Positions 59,301 to 64,000 of a DNA stretch of 64,000 bases are shown piece after piece. A program made the translations under genes and the position numbers. The notes beneath the pieces are model-generated. The model did not search any database. It worked only from the letters and a program-made list of their open reading frames with translations, and had not been told where the DNA came from. Within the stretch, counting starts at the first letter, position 1. Each line of letters opens with the position of its first letter. The stretch is from Rhexocercosporidium sp. MPI-PUGE-AT-0058 (lineage: Eukaryota > Ascomycota > Leotiomycetes > Helotiales): contig JAGTJL010000019.1 of the NCBI GenBank assembly GCA_020746875.1, positions 620,001 through 684,000 of the forward strand, read 5' to 3'.

Positions 59301-60242
59301 GGTATATGCAGCGCAAATCAGTTGTGCATGCAACGACCACTACGCCGAAGAATCATCTCGATACAGTGCAAGAAGACAAAGTTGCCGACTCGCCCATATC
59401 GCTCCATACCGATGTCATCGTTACCCTCAGAGCCGTGAATATGGGAGTATTCCCCAACACATTTTCGGATCACCAGGTCTTCAAGCTTGAGGCTCTAGAC
59501 GCTCAGGCTAGATTTGCAGTCACGATGGATACTGGAAAGATCCACAGTATTCTTGGCCTCACGCTTGGTCAGCTGCGTATCGGCCTCGCAGGCGTCAGGA
59601 AAGTCGACCTGCCAAAATCTGTTGGCGAGATCTCCGTCGAGGACGTTGTGAGCAACGCCACCGGCTCTCGTGGTGGAACCATTCTCAAGGTCCCCAAAGT
59701 CGAAGCTACCATGCAAACATGGCAAGTCCCAGGCTCTAATCATATCGATTATATCTTCAAGAGCTCCTTCGAGGGCAAAGTCGAAGTCGGCTGGAATTAT
59801 TCCCGTATTAGCTACATTCGTAGCATGTACGCTGCCCATTCTAAAGCTCTTGCGCAGAGATTGGGCAAGCCATTGCCGCCTTCAGCAGTCAAAATCACAG
59901 GAGTTCCGGATGAGGAAGACCCGGACAGGAAAGGTAGTGAGCAGCAGAAGATTACGGCCGAGGTCAATGTGCCGCAGTCGAAATATGACTACACGGCTCT
60001 TGAAGCGCCAATAATCGAGACACCTCAATTGAGGGACATGGGAGAAGCGACGCCCCCGTAAGTTGCTTGTAAATCCAAACCTCAAGTTCAGAGACGAGGC
60101 TAATGATTTCTTTAGACTGGAATGGATTGGGCTCCATCGTGATAGGCTCCCCAATCTAACGCATCAGATTGTCATTGTAACGTTGTTGGAGCTGGCGTCT
60201 GAGGTAGAAGATGCTTACGGGAAGATTCTAGGCTCCTCTTAG
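50336..60242 (+). CDS. CSF1: Csf1, bridge-like lipid transfer protein (BLTP1 family), with a 1-nt frameshift
   Basis: Exons: 50336-50394, 50443-50478, 50531-60057 and 60116-60242, about 3250 codons. The first two exons encode a short N-terminus and the start of a membrane helix; joined across phase-2 introns they read FNWVFLVELGVCGIL then TLFFLFYFNRVF, the conserved Csf1 N-terminal anchor. Next come LLGGRIFFKGLRYHGNNETI and WRYWLRNVKE. The rest is the long beta-groove rod that carries phospholipids between membranes; yeast Csf1 supplies lipid to the ER for GPI-anchor synthesis and cold growth. The C-terminus LEWIGLHRDRLPN...YGKILGSS is intact. The frame shifts at a run of seven C (54396-54402): before it the frame ends at TAG 54414-54416, after it the next frame continues as YFPLEGVKPDMKD. 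The summed exon length is one base short of a multiple of three. Confidence 0.93.
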
Positions 60243-61690
60243 GGTTGGGGTTGAGGAGGAAAGTGTACATATATATCTTTTGGGTTGGTTTGTAAGGCAT
60301 AGCGAGGAGTTTGGAGATGGGTGGTGCATGATATATCAACCGCGACTTGGATGGGTCATTGCATATTGAAAGAGGCTCTTATTTCAATAATCTCGACGTA
60401 GCCTCTGTATGATAGAAGTAGATAGTAACCACATGTAGTGATGCCTAAGATAATGATCGAGAGATTCATCTCTTGATTCTTGACTCAGTCTCAAAGAATC
60501 ACGTGCTAAATGCAAAAAGTCACAAAAATTGTGAATCCATCCCTGGCAGTCCAACTGCATACAATACATCGACATTCAGGATCGTCAAAAAGTACTCACG
60601 ATTTATCAATCTTCCAAATCGAGATGTTGTCTTGGCATTGTGGCATGATACATGGAGGGGTAGATGCACCCTGCATTGATTGGGTTGGCGGGGTAAGGGC
60701 CCCCTGAGCAGGAAGTGAAGCCATACAGTGACAAAGCAATGGCGTGCACTCGCACGGAAGGGACTATCACAGGCAAACTCAGAATTTGAATTGAACAGCT
60801 GGAGTCACAGCACTTTTCCACGACATCTGATGCTTCTCATACCGCTGAGATCGAGAGGGGCAGAGCATGGCTTGCGATAGGCTGATTCGGTTGATATGGG
60901 TGTGACACTAGTACGTCAATATCAACACACCCCAAGGACACCAATGAAGAGCTGTGGGTGGCACCCACCACCGAAATCCAGGGCAACTCACGATAGCTCC
61001 ATGCTGAGCTTACCTGAGGGGGCGAGAAATCCTTTGGGACCGGTGCATCTATTTTACTTGAGGTGATGCTAATAGGAGTCACAAAAGAGTCATACCTCGA
61101 AGCAGAATCCAGTGAACAAACAAGCGTCGGTCTAATACTGTATTGTTTTGTAACATTTCACATTCCATTCCAGCGCCATCTTTTCACATCCTATCCTATC
61201 CTATTCACACATCATCATTCACCCACTTCTACTCGCCCGCCCGCCATTCAATCCTCCTATGACTCTTTCGGCGATAACATAGGGCTCGAAACCCTCTCGG
61301 CGTGATGGCAGTCAAAGTCAGAGGTGGCGCTAGCGTTGCCCCTCATTTATGCGAGGCCCGACCTAACCTAATCGCCTAATCTTTTTCCTGCGATTGGAAC
61401 CCCACCGAGCGACAAGTTTCTTCTTTGATCCCCTCCCCTCCTTCGTCCAACCTCCAACCTCCTCGACCTCCTCTGCTCTTCTACTCCACCTCCCCTCCAT
61501 CAAAAGCCCCAACTTTCGTTGCGCGCTCTGTCCCTTCACCTCCTGTCTGGTTCTTCCACGACAGCTAAAGATACCCTCATACTCGACCAGTGGCCCTCTG
61601 CCCACTCTCGAGTCAACAATACCCCATTGCGCTCCGGCGTCAACTAGAAAAAGTCCTCATTAATCAGCTTTTCGAAGCACTACCGCCACC
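60243..61690. promoter_or_regulatory. Intergenic, EF2 promoter and long pyrimidine-rich leader
   Basis: 1.4 kb. From about 61150 on the plus strand it is C/T-rich (TCCTATCC repeats at 61190-61205 and long CT tracts to 61640), typical of promoters and leaders of highly expressed fungal translation genes. No other gene recognised. Confidence 0.55.
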
Positions 61691-64000
61691 ATGGTCAAGT
61701 GAGTCCAATCTCTATACCTTGATACTCTCTGTCAGACATGAAGGGCTTGGCGACGATCTCAACTTGTCTTGGGACAGCTTCCACGATGTCTGCAGATATC
61801 GTCCTCGGCGATAAGGTGATTCTCCAGAGGCTAATGTTTGTGTGCAATGCAGCTTCACCGTCGAAGAGGTCCGCCAGTTGATGGACAAGGCAAGCAACGT
61901 CCGTAACATGTCTGTTATTGCCCACGTCGATCACGGAAAGTCCACCCTCACCGATTCCCTCCTCTCCAAGGCCGGTATTATCTCCGCAGCAAAGGCCGGT
62001 GATCAGCGAGCCACCGATACTCGTGCGGATGAGCAGGAGCGTGGTATCACAATCAAGTCGACCGCCATCTCCCTGTACGGAAACTTGGAGAACGACGAGG
62101 ATCTCAAGGATATCGTTGGCCAGAAGACCGACGGCCGTGATTTCTTGATCAACTTGATCGATTCACCCGGTCACGTCGATTTCTCTTCTGAGGTTACCGC
62201 TGCTCTCCGTGTCACTGATGGAGCTCTCGTTGTCGTCGATACCATCGAAGGTGTGTGTGTGCAGACCGAGACAGTGCTTCGTCAGGCTCTTGGTGAGCGT
62301 ATCAAGCCTGTTGTTATCATCAACAAGGTCGATCGTGCTCTTCTCGAGCTCCAAGTCTCAAAGGAGGATCTGTACCAGTCCTTCTCGAGAACCATTGAGT
62401 CCGTCAACGTCGTTATCTCGACCTACTTCGACAAGGTTCTTGGTGATGTCCAGGTCTACCCATACAAGGGCACCGTTGCCTTCGGTTCCGGTCTTCACGG
62501 ATGGGCCTTCACTGTCCGCCAATTCGCTGTCCGATACGCCAAGAAGTTTGGTGTTGACAGAAATAAGATGATGGAGCGTCTCTGGGTATGTTGAGAATTG
62601 TTGAGAACATCATATACATATATGCTGACAATTCTTCAGGGCGACAACTACTTCAACCCACACACCAAGAAGTGGACCACCAAGGGTACCCACGAGGGCA
62701 AGCAATTGGAGCGTGCCTTCAACCAGTTTATCCTGGACCCCATTTTCAGAATCTTCAACGCTGTCATGAACTTCAAGAAGGACGAGGTTACAACTCTACT
62801 CGAGAAGCTCTCCATCAAGCTTGCCGCCGATGATAAGGACAAAGAGGGCAAGCAATTGTTGAAGGTTATCATGAGAACTTTCCTTCCAGCTGCCGATGCG
62901 CTAATGGAGATGATGATTCTTCACTTGCCATCCCCAGTCACCGCCCAGAAGTACCGTGCCGAGACCCTCTACGAAGGTCCTCCCGATGATGAGGCATGCA
63001 TCGCCATCCGCGACTGTGATCCTAAGGGACCCCTCATGTTGTACGTCTCCAAGATGGTGCCAACCTCTGATAAGGGTCGTTTCTACGCTTTCGGTCGTGT
63101 CTTCGCTGGTACCGTCCGTTCCGGTCTCAAGGTCCGCATCCAGGGCCCCAACTACACCCCTGGCAAGAAGGATGATCTTTTCATCAAGGCTGTCCAACGT
63201 ACCGTCCTCATGATGGGAGGAAAGGTCGATCCTATCGATGATGTACCAGCCGGTAACATTCTTGGTCTCGTCGGAATTGATCAGTTCTTGTTGAAGTCCG
63301 GAACTCTCACCACCAGTGAGACCGCCCACAACTTGAAGGTCATGAAGTTCTCCGTCTCTCCCGTCGTCCGACGTTCCGTTGAGGTCAAGAACGCCCAGGA
63401 TCTCCCCAAGCTTGTCGAAGGTCTTAAGCGTCTCTCGAAGTCCGATCCTTGTGTTCTTACCATGATCACGGAGTCCGGTGAGCACGTCGTCGCTGGTGCC
63501 GGTGAGTTGCACTTGGAGATTTGCTTGAAGGATCTTGAGGAAGATCACGCTGGTGTCCCTCTCCGTATCTCTGACCCAGTCGTTGCTTACCGTGAGACTG
63601 TCACCGAGAAGTCGAGCATCACCGCTCTCTCCAAGTCCCCCAACAAGCACAATCGTCTCTACATGATTGCTGAGCCAATGGACGAGGAGCTTGCTAAGGA
63701 AATCGAGGCCGGAAAGATCTCCCCCCGTGACGATCTTAAGGCTCGTGCCCGTATCTTGGCTGATGACTTCGGCTGGGATGTTACCGATGCCCGTAAGATT
63801 TGGTGTTTCGGCCCAGATACCAGCGGCGCCAACTTGTTGGTTGACCAGACCAAGGCCGTTCAATACTTGAACGAAATCAAGGATTCCGTTGTCTCCGGTT
63901 TCCAATGGGCATCGAGAGAAGGCCCAGTTGCTGAAGAGCCCATGAGAGGTTGTAGATTCAACATCATGGATGTCACCCTCCACGCTGATGCCATCCATCG
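61691..64000 (+). CDS. EEF2: Elongation factor 2, partial (runs off window)
   Basis: The GTPase that drives translocation on the cytosolic ribosome. Exons are 61691-61698 (8 nt, ATGGTCAA), 61853-62585 and 62640 to the window end, about 700 of some 844 residues. The start has a perfect context (GCCACCATGG) and the first intron sits in codon 3, giving [17 protein letters not shown] motifs: AHVDHGKST (26-34), the switch [16 protein letters not shown] and NKVDR. Domain II ([11 protein letters not shown]) and domains III/V ([16 protein letters not shown]) are all intact. The visible sequence ends at HADAIHR; the His codon at 63996-63998 (residue 700) is the one converted to diphthamide. Codon use is strongly biased to C-ending codons, as in highly expressed genes. 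Confidence 0.97.

Noticed and set aside
62901..63998. 365-codon minus-strand frame
   Set aside because: Perfect antisense of the EF2 coding exon, a known effect of strong codon bias in highly expressed genes.
1..64000. tRNA, rRNA, CRISPR, telomeric repeats, secondary-metabolite backbone genes
   Set aside because: Looked for by eye on both strands; no cloverleaf-like segment with proper A/B boxes, no spaced repeat array, no TTAGGG array and no polyketide or peptide synthetase motifs were seen. A covariance-model search would be needed to exclude small RNAs.

Overview
The window looks like nuclear DNA of a filamentous ascomycete (Pezizomycotina; Leotiomycetes is my best guess, from family resemblance only). 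The genes are split by short introns, mostly 45-65 nt, with GTRAGT-like donors, CTRAC-like branch points and YAG acceptors. There are binuclear-cluster transcription factors and fungal-specific families, and the repeat DNA carries C-to-T decay of the RIP type. I see no RNA gene, CRISPR array or bacterial-style operon.

1-9.6 kb is an accessory region. It holds relics of 2EXR-domain genes and a dead Tc1/mariner element (2011-5192). That element was split by a 1.78-kb LTR element encoding only Gag (2761-4541). Between the relics lies a transcription factor with both a BED-like finger and a Zn2Cys6 cluster (5909-8320). 9.6-15.0 kb carries a second Zn2Cys6 factor and an RBM26/27-like RNA-binding protein, both on the minus strand. 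15.0-18.8 kb is gene-poor and contains the decayed 3' part of a membrane-anchored GH92 alpha-mannosidase.

18.8-41 kb is a housekeeping block: an unknown coiled-coil protein, type II PI 4-kinase (LSB6), a Rad5/HLTF-like SNF2-RING helicase, an unknown protein, the rRNA methyltransferase RRP8, the ubiquitin-shuttle protease DDI1, an AANAT-like GNAT acetyltransferase, orotate phosphoribosyltransferase (URA5) and the 60S-assembly GTPase NOG1. Several pairs are divergent and share short promoter regions.

41-47.5 kb is again gene-poor, apart from a LaeA-like SAM methyltransferase and one coding-like remnant. From 47.5 kb on come a DUF300/OST-alpha membrane protein, divergently paired with the giant bridge-like lipid-transfer protein CSF1 (about 3250 aa), and elongation factor 2. 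EF2 runs off the window just after its diphthamide histidine.

No unknown multi-gene system is evident. The most useful observations are the nested retroelement/transposon pair with RIP-type stops, a DDI1 start codon split by an intron, a one-base frameshift in CSF1, an ambiguous LSB6 3' end, and the membrane-anchored GH92 relic. Exon coordinates were worked out by hand from splice signals and checked for frame consistency.
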